From positions 88,395 to 152,394 of the forward strand of contig NW_013546989.1 in NCBI RefSeq assembly GCF_000711695.1: DNA of 64,000 nt, written 5' to 3'. This DNA comes from Tilletiaria anomala UBC 951 (lineage: Eukaryota; Basidiomycota; Exobasidiomycetes; Georgefischeriales; Tilletiariaceae). The translations under genes and the position numbers were made by a program. Shown in pieces: positions 47,663-58,923 of the stretch; position 1 is the first letter of the stretch, and each line of letters starts with the position of its first letter. The notes under the pieces were generated by a model. That model had not been told where the DNA came from and searched no databases. It worked only from the letters and a program-made list of their open reading frames with translations.

Positions 47663-48279
47663 GGCGAAGCGACTCTGAGCAAGGGGGCTGCGGCAGCGGA
47701 AGCTTGGAACGAGGGGACAAAGCACACACAAAAACCGCCAGTGTCAAGCTCGAGGAGTATACACAGGATGAGGGAAGGACTTCCAAATGTAAGTCGCAAA
47801 GCTGTCCACTTGCTGTGGCTCTCAGGTGCTGTCTGCCACACAATTCAAAGCAACACACTCTCCCCTTTTCTTCTGGCGCTGCCCGTCCGCCAGCAGCCTT
47901 CGGGGAGGCGCCTTCCAATCTTCGCGGCAACCCGCGGGCCAGACCGGCAACATGGAAAAATTACACAGAAACGTGGGGAAAAAGTGCGTACTCGGACCGA
48001 ATATACCCGGATAAAATGTTTTCGCAGGACAACGACACTTCTCCCACGCCGACAGTGAAGAAACAGAGCCCGCTGCTACCTGCCTGCATGCCTGTAAGCC
48101 TTTGGTCGCCACGCACCACAATCAGAATCTCCATCTTGCAGCAATCGATTCCCCTCTCTTCTTCTCGTACGCTTACATCTTGCAAGGATATCCTCTATCT
48201 CACCTTCTCGACTTGCTCGACCGCCGTGCTGCAACATCCCTTCGCCCTGGCGTTGCAGAGTTTATTTCATACAGGCACC
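47663..48279. promoter_or_regulatory. Shared 617-bp divergent promoter of IDH2 and IDH1
   Basis: The ATGs of the two subunits of one enzyme face away from each other across 617 bp. A CCAAT pentamer lies at 47915-47919 on the plus strand, 253 bp from the IDH2 start and 361 bp from the IDH1 start. In yeast, IDH genes respond to the CCAAT-binding HAP complex, so this is a candidate site. Near 48000 an AT-rich patch (ATATACCC / GGATAAAA) could serve either direction. No CDS lies between. Confidence 0.7.
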
Positions 48280-49672
48280 ATGGCTGCTCTGAGAAGTGCA
48301 TTCAAGACCGCCGGCGTCACGGCAAACGCCGCTGCTTCCGTCCTCCGCCCTGCCGCACCGGTACGTGTGTTGTTCCTCCAATGCATTGTAGCTACACGTG
48401 GCGTCGCATGCAGACATTGCTACAAGTCGCGGGTGATACTGGATTAGGAAAATACATATTTACTGACACTTTTCGTTGGCCTGTTTATTGATCCGCGCTG
48501 GTTTCGTACAATCCTTGTAGCAAGTCCTGCGCCCAGCCAGCACACTCGCAGCCGCACGTTCATCTCGGCCTGCAACCACAAAATATGGCGGCGTCTCCGT
48601 GGTCACGCTGTGCCCCGGTGACGGTATCGGCGTCGAGCTGACCGACTCGGTCAAGGAGATCTTCGAGTCGCTCAATGTCCCGGTCGAGTGGGAGGAGTTC
48701 AATGTCAGCGGAGAGACACACGGCAGCGAGGCGCTCTTCAAGGAGGCCATGGAGTCGTTGCGAAGGAACAAGGTTGGCTTGAAGGGTGCGTCTGTCGCAG
48801 ATGAGAATCATCCATCATGAGGTGCTATTGCTGATTGAATCGTTGTTACAATGCGCTGTACAGGCATCTTCTTCACACCTATCGAGACTGGCTCACACAA
48901 CTCATGGAACGTCGCCATGCGCCAGCAGCTCGACATCTACGCGTCGCTCGTCATCTGCAAGACCCTGCCGGGCTACCCGACAAGGCATAAGGACGTCGAC
49001 TTTGCCATCATCCGCGAGAACACGGAAGGCGAGTACTCGGGTCTCGAGCACCAATCCTACCCAGGCGTCGTTGAGTCGCTCAAGGTATCGACAAAAGCCA
49101 AGGCGGAACGGATCACGCGCTTCGCGTTCGACTTTGCGCTGAAGAACGGCAGGAAGAAGGTGACATGCGTGCACAAGGCCAACATCATGAAGCTTGGCGA
49201 CGGCCTCTTCCTCAACACCTTCCGCGAGGTCGCAAAGGAGTACGAGAGCAGCGGGATTGCGAGCAACGACATGATTGTTGACAACACGTCCATGCAGCTC
49301 GTCTCCAAGCCGCAGCAGTTCGACGTTATGGTCATGCCCAACCTTTACGGCAACATCGTCTCAAACATCGGCGCCGCGCTCGTCGGTGGCCCCGGTATCG
49401 TTCCTGGCTGCAACATCGGCCGCGAGTACGCCCTGTACGAGCCGGGATGCCGCCACGTCGCCAAGGACATCATGGGAACTGGCAAGGCCAACCCGGCCGC
49501 CATGATCCTCTCCTCCACCATGATGCTCAGGCACCTCGGCCTTGACACACAGGCCAACCAGATCGCAGAGAGCGTCTACAAGGTCATCCAGGAGGGTAAG
49601 GTCCGCACCGCAGATATGGGCGGCAACGCCAAGACACAGGACTTCACCGCCGCCGTCATCTCGCACCTCTGA
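48280..49672 (+). CDS. IDH1: NAD-dependent isocitrate dehydrogenase subunit 1 (regulatory), mitochondrial
   Basis: Three exons: 48280-48360, 48521-48785 and 48864-49672, giving 384 aa. The presequence (MAALRSAFKTAGVTANAAAS ... VLRPAAPQVLRPAST) is basic and Ala-rich. The fold is recognised from [95 protein letters not shown] and LVGGPGIVPGCNIG. The catalytic-type HGSAPDIAG motif is replaced by CRHVAKDIMGTGK, as in regulatory subunits that bind AMP and citrate. It partners with the adjacent IDH2. Intron 1 (160 bp) separates the presequence from the mature part. The ATG has a good CACCATGG context. Confidence 0.96.
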
Positions 49673-49837
49673 GCATGGCACGACCAAAAATCTGGAAGTC
49701 CATTCACCTGCGCTCGCCTGATCTTCTGGCTCTGAACGTCTAGCGTTAGCCTTGCGCATCGCAAGACCACCACCTAGCATTGGCGATTGCCGCATCGTTG
49801 ATGACGGCTCGTTCATATTTTTGCATGTAGATACACT

Positions 49838-51707
49838 CTAGAACCACATTGACACGGAGAAACTCTACTTGTAAAGATGAAATAGCGACAATGGCCCGAT
49901 AAGCGGGAGCCTCCTAGACGGCTACCTCTCAAGCGACTCACCCTGCTTAAACTGCGCATAGCGTGCCACCAGCCTGGCGGCATGAACAGCAGATCGCCAG
50001 GCTCGAGGATCGCGTGCATCGCACGGGGCTCCACGTGGTTCTTGAACGCTGGCGGGTATGTGACCTCTTGTGCGTCTCCTTCGACATGGAAAACATCCAC
50101 GCGCGACGTATTGGTCATCAGGGCCGCCGCTCCATCGTCGCCTTCGTCTACATCGTCGCTTGGGTCTGCTTTGGAGATGTGGCCCATCGGCGATGCATGT
50201 GCGGCGCGCTCGGTTTCGCTACCAGACGCTATTCGTGCCGACGATGAACCGAACGTCTGCATGCCGCCTTGCTCGTCGCTGTCTGGAGGCGCTAGCCAGA
50301 TCGCTTTCCGCCCTACCACTTGAACTGGACATAAAGGGAGATGCTCGTCGGTATCGAGGCTCCTCACGCGTGCAGTGGCTGTTGCCAACACTCACTGTAG
50401 CAATTGTAATACGGGTCGGTGTGCGCAGGGCTGTTTGTGCCCTCCGGGCCAATCCAGACATTCGTCAAGTGATCCGCATTACCGTCCGCATCCAGCGGAG
50501 GCTGGTAACCTGGCATCCATGGTGGCTTTGCAAGCTCCATGTGCACAATGTCGGGGGTGATGATGTCCCTCAAGAGAGACGGGAACTGCTGGACGAGCTG
50601 ATGCTGTGCAAGGTAAAGCTGTTTACCAGCGTGTTTTTGGTGATGTCCTCGTGTTGATACTGGGTGGTGGCCATGTGTAAGATGCCACCCCGATGACTCG
50701 AGAAACGTCTCCCAGCCTACAATGCCTTGTGACCAATCCTCGGCTGTGTAGCTTCCGCCGACCTCAACAGGCACGACGCGCCCCGGTCCAGCAATCCGGC
50801 CGAGGTAATCACCGTCGGCCCATCGCCCTACCCGTGAGCTCCCTTCGTGGTCGGGAATACTGGCCGGCCAGTCCTCTGCAAATCCGCGCACGATGAACGG
50901 CCGCAAGCGGCGAGGGTCATCGCCAGAGAGCCACGGTAGAGCTGAAACCTCCGGTACCGCTTTGGCTGCACGGCATCGCACAGAGGATGCCAATGTCTTT
51001 GATGTGTCCTCATCAACTCTGCGCTTTTTGCTGGGCCGCTGCGGGACATCGCGCGCCTGCGACCCGATGTCTTGAAGGAGCGCACACCGCTGTAGGCCAC
51101 GGATTGTGTCTTGTATGCATGCTTTGACATCTGTGCCCGGTGCGCCAGCGACGATGATAGCCAAGTCGAGCTTCTGGACGGCTGCGAGCACTTCCTCTGT
51201 GTGCACATTTGCGCTGCGGAGCAGGGTCAGGCTCAAGTGCGTGACGGCTACCAGCGTTGTACAAGCGCTGAGCAGTGAAGCAGCGGTGTAAAGTGCGCGC
51301 CAGCATCTCGGGACCTCGTTGTAAGGGTACACCTTGAACTTGTCGTTGCAAACGGCAATCAAGTCGTTGCAGCTCTTATGCAAACGCCTGTGGAGGCCGG
51401 TCTCGAGCAATTGTCTGACCTCGCTTGAAGAAGTGAGTCTCGCTACTATGCTTGCACACTTGTTCAAATCTTCAATGTATACTTGATCGCAATTCCCGAG
51501 TCCTAGGAAGCAAGGTAGAGTCGCAAGTCAGACTTCAAGCTGCTGGTTGCCTTTACCTAACACCGATGCAGCCAGAATTCAAATTCTGCGTTGCAAAAAT
51601 GGTCTGGCGACCCCAAAAGGCTCACCTGCATCGTTCTCCAGCTGATGCAGGCTCTTCTGGAACGACGTCACGATATGGAGAGTGGGCGTGGCCGACAGGA
51701 CTGCCAT
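49838..51707 (-). CDS. JmjC-domain Fe(II)/2-oxoglutarate dioxygenase, KDM8/JMJD5-like
   Basis: Four exons on the complement: 51707-51626, 51502-50396, 50324-49942 and 49864-49838, giving 532 aa. The final exon has only nine codons and restores the family tail SFSVSMWF. The JmjC core is complete: PFIVRGFAEDWPA (cupin start), YLAQHQLVQQFPSLLRDI, WIGPEGTNSPAHTDPYYNCY with Fe ligands H388 and D390, then IQVVGRKAIWL with K403, the likely 2-oxoglutarate-binding Lys, and the distal Fe ligand H517 in MPPGWWHAM. Relatives hydroxylate arginine or clip/demethylate histone tails; substrate here is unknown. An N-terminal helical domain of about 200 residues carries a nuclear-type PSKKRRVDE. A Ser/Asp-rich insertion of about 65 residues sits between K403 and the distal His. 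The frame upstream of the second exon lacks an ATG, which is why the small first exon was sought. Confidence 0.9.
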
Positions 51708-52016
51708 CGTCCACGTTAAACGCGTGCCGCCAGCTTGTGTCTCACCACCAGTCCTGCACCCGTCCTTCGAGCTCCTTCACGGTGCCGGACGAGGCAAGGC
51801 AGGGCTCTGAAGCCTGTGAAGTCCGCTTATGGCAGGAATCTGAAAATGAAGGCGTGCGCAGTGCCCTCCACGCGTGGTCGGGAAAGGAACATGTATATAT
51901 CGACCATTGCCAACATATTACGATTAGAACTACATGCGTTCGCGACTGCGCACCACGTTTGCGAAGGCAGCCCAAGAAGCTGCTAAGGGATAGGCGCTAC
52001 CTATGCATTCGTATGC

Positions 52017-54487
52017 TCAATCCCCGTCCGCGCCCTGTTGCAACTTGATCTTGATGGCCTCCTCTGCGAAATCTAAGCGAGCCTTCAACGAACCCCTGAA
52101 GTTGTGGACGTCCCGCTTCTTGCAGGCATTCCACCAATTCTGCAGGCGGATGTACGTGAACGGCAGGTCGACGTCCGACAGCGCCTTCCAGTCGATTTCG
52201 GTGTCGTCGATCAGGTTGCGACTCGCTTGTTGGGCTTTCATGCTGCGGAGGCAATATGCGCCGTTTCAGTATGCCAGAAAAAACCAACAAGAACCCCCCC
52301 CCCAAAAGACATGTGCAACTGAGTTGCGACAAAGTCGTAAGCCTGACGCCGATGCTTGCAAGCACCACTCACCGCTGTAGCAAGAGGAGCCCATCGTCCA
52401 AACCAAACCTGCGCGTGCTCGACTGCACGCCGTTGGAAGGGTGTGTCATGAGCCTGTAGACAAGCAGCAAGAACGAAAGAAGAGAAAGAGGGAAGAAGGG
52501 CCAGCATGCGGTCAGCGCAACTGCTCTGTCCTGCGCTTGCAGTACCAGACAGCCCTTGAAGTTGAACTCACCAGCGCTTCATGCACTGATGGCCAGTGAC
52601 ATCCCCAAGCTCTTTTTGCAAGCGCGTCGCGATGACCTTCCAGCCAATTCGATCAGTCGCGGGGTTGGCATCGTTCTCCTGGCACCACTCGTCCACAGCG
52701 TGCGCCAGCAGATCATCCTGCGGGTTTGCCCATTTGCGCCTTGGCTTGCTGGGCGTACCGGCAGCGCTGGAGCCAGAAGCAGCAGCTTCGCCAGTCTGGC
52801 TCGTCTCGCCGCTTACACGGGCTTGAGTGGAAGGACCGGCGTCGCTGGGCATGTTCGGGTTCGTGCGCCAGCGCGCCTTGCAATCAACCATACTCCTACC
52901 AATGCGCTCGGACACCTTCGTCCATTTGCCGACTCCAAACTCCTGCACAGCTTTGGCGAGGGCAATCTGCTCCTCAACGGACCAGGGCCCTTTCGCCATA
53001 CCCGGGCGGAGCTTCTCGCGGACGTGCCGGCGGACCGCGACAGACGCACGGCCCGGCGCGGCGCGCGTCGCGATGGACCACATGTCGTCCTCGAGGTCCT
53101 TCCTGGTGCGCTTGGCCGACGCAGACTCCTTGAACAGCTGGTCGAGCAGCTCCTGCTCCGACAACCCGCGGCCCTTGCGCCACTTATCGATCGCCTCCAT
53201 GATGGCGTCCGATTCGATTTTCGTGAAGCGGCCCCGGATCCACTGCAGGCCGTACGCGTCAGCGAGCCAGTATAGCTCGTTGTCCGCGTACATTTTGTCT
53301 GCAAGCATCTCTTCGTGCGTCAAGCCTCTTGCGTTATCGACGACGTGTTGCTGCCGAGCAGACCGTGCTGCTGCATCGGGGTCTGCCGCAGAGACGCCAC
53401 CGCCACCACTCTGGCCGTTCGACGTGGCGACGGATTCATCTCCCTTCGCCGCGGACTTGCGATACTGCAGTTCTGATGCCACCTTTCTCGCCGCCACGAG
53501 TTTGGCGCTGGAAGTGGCACCGAGCCGAATGGCAGAGACCGGCGTTGGGTCAATGTTCCCCTTTTCTTTACCTTTGGGCGTCACACGGGCCTTGCTGCTC
53601 GTGCTGCAGCTCCCCTGGTCTGCGCTCTGTTGCACCGACGGCTTGTTCCGATCACGCTTCTGGCCATTCTGGACAAGCTGTGCCTGCGACGGGGCTGTGG
53701 TGTTTAGCTCTTCGGGGCCAACAGATGCACTCTGTGCGTCTGCGCAGCTTGCGGGCGCCTCTGAAGAGTCGACAGCGTCTGTTGCTGTCGTTGGCGCCGG
53801 AGGCGGCGGCGGAGGGACTCTACTGGGACCATGATCGGGTTGCTGCAGATCCGAATCCTGCAGCGCGCGATCGAGCCACAGTAGGGAGGCCAAGGCCTCT
53901 GAGGAGTCAAGATTCGATTCGGTTTGAGCTTGAATGTCGTTCCGGGATGACTGGATCTGATAGGTGGATGTCGTACCCTCGACCGCTGCCGCGGCGGTCG
54001 CCGCGGCTTTATGCTCTGCCTTTTCACGCCTTTTCACTGCTTTGCGTGCTGCTTTACGCGCAGCCTTGCGCTCTGCCTTCTGCAGGGCTTTCCCATTGGT
54101 GTCGGCGGCGCTCACGCTCGCTTGCACGTCGTCTTTGCTGGAGCGATGTTTCATGCGCTTCTTGGCGATCGGCTGCGCAGATGCAGCGTGGCTGAATGCA
54201 TCCTGTGACTGCTCGGGGCCGTCTTGGTGAGGCTGGTGGGCCGATGCAGATGACGTGCCACCGGGCTGCTGCAGAATGCGCAGCGCGTCTTCGATGGATG
54301 TGAGCTGCTCGAATTCGGTTCGTCGCCTCTTGGCCCCTGTGTGGGTTCCTGCTGTTATGCACGGAGAGGCCCGTCAGCAGGTGGAGCCGTCAGAGGAAGC
54401 GTGAACGATGGGTATCATCGATGGCACGAGCGGCTCACCTGTTGTGGGTTGGGGATCGGGCGGCGGATCGAAGCGAACGTGCGGCAT
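52017..54487 (-). CDS. Myb-type DNA-binding protein of the Reb1/TTF1 (transcription termination factor) type
   Basis: Four exons on the complement: 54487-54439, 54348-52572, 52453-52373 and 52242-52017, giving 710 aa. The first 350 residues are disordered and rich in Lys/Ala/Glu/Gln, with an alternating Lys-Ala-Arg run (KAERKAARKAARKAVKRRE). The DNA-binding half follows the Reb1/TTF1 layout. A helical pre-domain comes first (GRFTKIESDAIMEAIDKWRK, then LSEQELLDQLF), then a Myb repeat about residues 467-512 (KGPWSVEEQIALAKAVQEFG, then GKWTKVSERIGRSMVDCKARW). A second, divergent Myb repeat starts near 551 (KWANPQDDLLAHAVDEW ... GHQCMKRW), and a C-terminal helical end follows (IDWKALSDVDLPFTYIRLQN). 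Such proteins bind rDNA terminators or promoter sites to stop RNA polymerase I or position nucleosomes. Exon 1 (49 bp) starts MPHVRFDPPPD. Confidence 0.85.
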
Positions 54488-55633
54488 GGCTGGTAGGCAG
54501 GCAAGACGCGAGAGTTCGGCGTGTGTAGGTTGCTGGCTGGATACAGCAATTGATGGGATGGGGAGCGGGCAAGATCAACCGTAGGCAAACGGGGAGGTGT
54601 TGGTTGTGTTGGTCTGCCTGTGGGGTCTACGCTACCAACCAGGATTGACTAAGGGGAGTCCAGGAAAGGCGCAACGGGGGTCGAAGCGCCTGGAGAGAGA
54701 GGGAAGAGGACAGCGCTGGTTAAAGGCGACATGCCATGCGGGTCAAGAAAGCGTAGGGGAAGGGATAGCATCAAACCGATCCCCGCACTGCGCGAGACTC
54801 TCGTAATTAGAAAATGAAAGAGGGCGGAACAGCTGTTACGTCCCCGATGCGGACTGCAACGCAAGAGTGGAGGAGGATACAACCAACACGTCGATACCCC
54901 CTTCCTGGGTGTCTATTCGTATGGAGGCTGCCGGCTGCTGTGCAAACATATATTTGGCATTGTCGGTGGTTCTGACGGATGTCTGACACACCACGTGTGT
55001 ATGAGAAGACTCTGACTCTAGGCCCGAGCTTGGATCACACGATGGACAGAGTTGCGTTGCCCTTGGTGCCAGCCCTGTAGTTGCATCCTTTACGCTGCCA
55101 ACATCTCCCTCCGCCAGCCACAGTCAGAGGCGCGCGCCGCCCGAGACGCATATGGACATCGAATGCATATATATATTTATGTATGTATGTTTGCAAGTTA
55201 TCCACAGGCAGAGGCGCGCGTGTCTGTGTGTTCAGTGTGTTGGTTTACTATGAAATATAATACTACCAACCACTACGCATCCAGCCAGCCAGTGAGGCGC
55301 AGCCTTTCTTGACCATCCAACCTGCACCCAATCCCCATACTATTCTCACAGGCGGCATACATCGCTCTCCTGCTGCTCAAAACGAGGCGTCTAGCAGCAG
55401 ACGCCACGCCACTCCACCCCAGAGTTGGGCGTATCTTGTGGACGACGTCTTACCCGGAACGCCGCCACGGCTGCAGTCGCGCCTTGTGATCCAGCTCTTT
55501 GCACCAAACAAGCGGACGCGGACCACATCCGCCGCCAAGCAGCCGGCCAAAGCGCCAAAGGGTAGAGAACGTAGCGTTGTTCAACACGGCACATGCTTAG
55601 CAGTTCGGCCAGTTCACCGCCGCGGGGTCGATC
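54488..55633. other. Divergent intergenic region, Reb1-like / GRR1
   Basis: About 1.15 kb. An AT-rich stretch at 55164-55200 (ATATATATTTATGTATGTATG) is a possible core promoter or microsatellite for GRR1. No gene supported. Confidence 0.45.
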
Positions 55634-58600
55634 ATGAACGACAACGGCCACGCTACACATCTCTCCTCGCCCGACCCGTCGCCGATGGCCTCGCGCTCCG
55701 AGTCGCCCAGCGGCGCCGAGTCGGGTATGTTGCCCATCGTCGCGCATCCCGCTGACGCAGGCCATGCTCCCAGCAGATCGGGCTCAGGGCCGAGCAGCCA
55801 GCAGCCATTCCACGGCGCATCTGCCTCCATATCCTCATCTGCACTAGAGCTCGCGATGCCGCCTCCGCCGCTCGTCGAAGCGAGCCACAGTCACAGCTCG
55901 GGCTTGGTTCCGTCGCCGCAGCCGCCGACAGCCAGCAGCAGCGCCTCGTCGTCCCGCCAAGACTTCTTCCCGCGCGGGTCGGCGCGCAGCAGCCATCACC
56001 TGCCTCCCTCGCCGTCGAACACGTCGCAGTCGGAGGATGGCGAAGACGACGAGGATGACGAGGACGATGACGACATGCCCTCGTCCAGCTACATTTTCGC
56101 AAATGCTGGCGCGGACACGGAGGCGGCACGCTTCCTCGAGGACAAGAATCAGCTCGAGCGGAGGAACACGATAACCGCGCGCGGCGGCGGCGGCGCCGCC
56201 ATCTGCGCGGGGCAAGACGTCGCAGAGAATGGCTCGCGCGCCAGCCTCCCTCCCCGCTCGATAGGCACGCCCGTCACACCTGGCAGCGTGACCATGAGCG
56301 AAGGTGAAGGCTGGGGCAACGCAGGTTATGTGCAGTCGCGCGGCGCCGCGCACTTGCCACACGAGATCATGCTGCACATCTTCAAGTATGTCATCGCGTA
56401 TCCAGGCGAGCTCAGGAACTGCCTCCAAGTCTGCAAGACATGGTGCCTGGGCGGCGTGGAGCTGCTGTGGCACCGGCCGACGTTTCACAAAGCGTCGAGC
56501 TTCTACAAGATGACATACACGCTCAGCGTCCCATCCGCGACGTTCGACTATGCGATGTTCATCCGCCGCTTGAATTTCAGCCTGCTGGGCGAGGAGCTGG
56601 ACAATGCGACGTTCGAGCGCATGGCAGCGTGCGTCCGCCTCGAGCGCCTAACGCTTGCGGGCTGCCGAGCGCTGTCGGATGAGAAGCTCAGCGCGGTCTT
56701 GGAGAACACCAAGGAGCTCGTTGCAATCGACCTTACCGACGTTACGCAGCTGTCGGACCGCACGATCAACACGCTCGCCATGACGTGCTCGCGCTTGCAG
56801 GGGATCAACCTGACCGGCTGCACGCTCATCTCGTCAGCCAGCGTCGCGAACCTGGCGAGGAACTGCAAGCTGCTGCGGCGCATCAAGCTGTGCGGCTGCA
56901 AGAACATCGCCGACGACGCCATCGAGGCGCTCGCGCTCAACTGCCCGTTCCTGCTCGAAGTCGACCTGACAGTCAAACCGACGGACGTGAGCAAGGTGAC
57001 CGATGCGGGTCTGGCCAAGCTGTGGGAGCATAGCACGCATCTGCGTGAGTTCCGCCTCAGCAGGGTCGGCGCGCACCTCACCGACCGTGCCTTCCCCAGC
57101 CCGGCGAGCGGGCAGGCCAGGGACAAGGGTGCGCACGTGCTCTCCAACGGCGTCATCCTCGCGCCGATGCACAACGGGAGGCGTGCGCACACGCATGCGG
57201 GAGAGAGCGCGTCATCGTATGCAACGGCCGCGTCGATGGCGGCGCTGCACCGAAATCATAATGGCGCGCTCGACGGCGACGACGAGGCGCACGCACCGCT
57301 GCTCGTCGGCGTCAGGCCCCCAAGGATGTTCGACCATCTGCGTATACTGGATCTGATGCATTGCAGCAGCATCACTGACGCGGCTATTGAAGGCGTCATC
57401 AACAACGCGCCCAAGCTGCGCAACCTCATTCTGTCCAAGTGCTCCAGCCTGACGGACGACGCGCTCTACTCGATCAGCCGGCTCGGCAAGAACCTCCATT
57501 ATCTGCATCTTGGGCGGGTGGATCAGTGCGTAGAATACCAGCGCTGGGCAAAACGCAGGTGTAATTTGGCTCGTGGCTGAATCGTCCCTTTGCTCTCTTT
57601 CTCTCTCGCCCTACAGGATCACCGATCAGGCGGTCATATACCTGGCCAAGTCGTGCACGCGCCTGCGCTACGTCGATCTGGCGTACTGTCCGAACCTGAC
57701 GGACGCGAGCGTTAAAGAGCTAGCGTTGAATCTGCCCAAGCTGCGCAGGATCGGACTGGTAAAGGTGCGTGTTGTGGATGCGCGAGCATGCACCCGAGCC
57801 AGCATAACATGACGGAGGCTGATTCTTGCTGGTATTGGTTTGTACTGGTGGTTGGCAGGTGCAAAGACTGACGGACGCCGCGATCTATGCGCTGGTTGAG
57901 CGCTACACCAGCTTGGAGCGTATCCACTTGTCGTACTGCGACAATATCAGCGTCCCCGCCGTCTTTTGGCTACTGCAACGTTTGGACCGCCTGACGCATC
58001 TCAGTCTGACCGGCGTGCCCGCTTTCCGGCGTGAAGAGTTGCAAGCGATGTGCCGCAAGCCGCCAGAGGAGTTCAATGAGCATCAACGCAGCGCGTTCTG
58101 CGTTTACAGTGGCAAGGGCGTCAATCAGCTGCGGGGGTTCTTGAGAGACGTCTATTCGGACCAGGCGCGCGCAGAGCAGTTTGGGGAGCTACCGCCGGAG
58201 ATCGTGCAGCAGCTTACGGACATGGCTGAGCAGGAGCAGCGGCATCGGCAGCATTGCAGCCGTCGCTCGCATCACCCCAATGGTCATAGCCACGGCCACA
58301 CGGGGCATTACGCTCAAGGCCACCAAGCCAGTGTTGGCAGCGGTGACCATCACCACTTCCAGCATCAGCAGCAGTCGCACTCCCCGGCTGGCGAGCGTTC
58401 AGCCGCCGAGTTGGCACATCTTCGGAACCAGCAGCACTTTGAGCAGCTCATCGGCTCGCAGCAGCATGCGCAGGGGCACCACTTGCACCAGTACTATCAC
58501 TACCATCAAGGGCGCGGCAACGCTGGCAGCGGCGTACCGCACCTGCGACGGGCGAGCGATGGCGAACAGTTGCACATGCATCTGCATCCTCCGGCGCCAG

Positions 58601-58923
58601 CGCACTATGCCGCAATCGCGAGGGAGCGCGAGGCGGGAGGGCACGCCATCCCCGGCGCGTACATCTGGGATTCACCGTTTGGCAACGCATCCGCCTCTGG
58701 CTTGGGCCAGTCTGCTAGTCCCAATGCAAATCCCGCCGCGGAGGGAAATCCTCCTTCGACGCCGAATGTGCAGCAGGTTTACCATCATCCACAACAGCAG
58801 CAGCATCGGCACGATCGACAACATCAGCTGCTTGTAACCCCGCACCAACCCGCGAGCGAACCGAACACTGTTGAAAGCGGCGCAAATGGCGGCGGTGCTA
58901 GAGTGCCGATGGACGAGGCATGA
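55634..58923 (+). CDS. GRR1: SCF ubiquitin-ligase F-box/leucine-rich-repeat protein GRR1
   Basis: Three exons, 55634-57525, 57617-57764 and 57859-58923, giving 1034 aa. An acidic, Ser/Pro-rich N terminus precedes the F-box at about residues 238-285 (HLPHEIMLHIFKYV, CLQVCKTWCLGGVELLWHRP), which binds Skp1. About fourteen AMN1-type LRRs follow (LERLTLAGCRALSDEKLS, INLTGCTLISSASVANLA, IDLTDVTQLSDRTINTLA, LILSKCSSLTDDALYSIS, VDLAYCPNLTDASVKELA, IHLSYCDNISVPAVFWLL). In yeast GRR1 these repeats bind phosphorylated G1 cyclins and nutrient-signalling proteins. A 90-residue disordered insertion (about 485-570) interrupts the repeats, and the C-terminal 200 residues are His/Gln-rich. The two introns lie in the LRR region and restore VDQITDQAVIYLAK and LVKVQRLTDAAIY. 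The start is the first ATG of the open frame. Confidence 0.94.

Noticed and set aside
52556-54195. Several long plus-strand frames opposite the Reb1-like gene
   Set aside because: Antisense shadows of a GC-rich exon with clear Myb repeats on the other strand.
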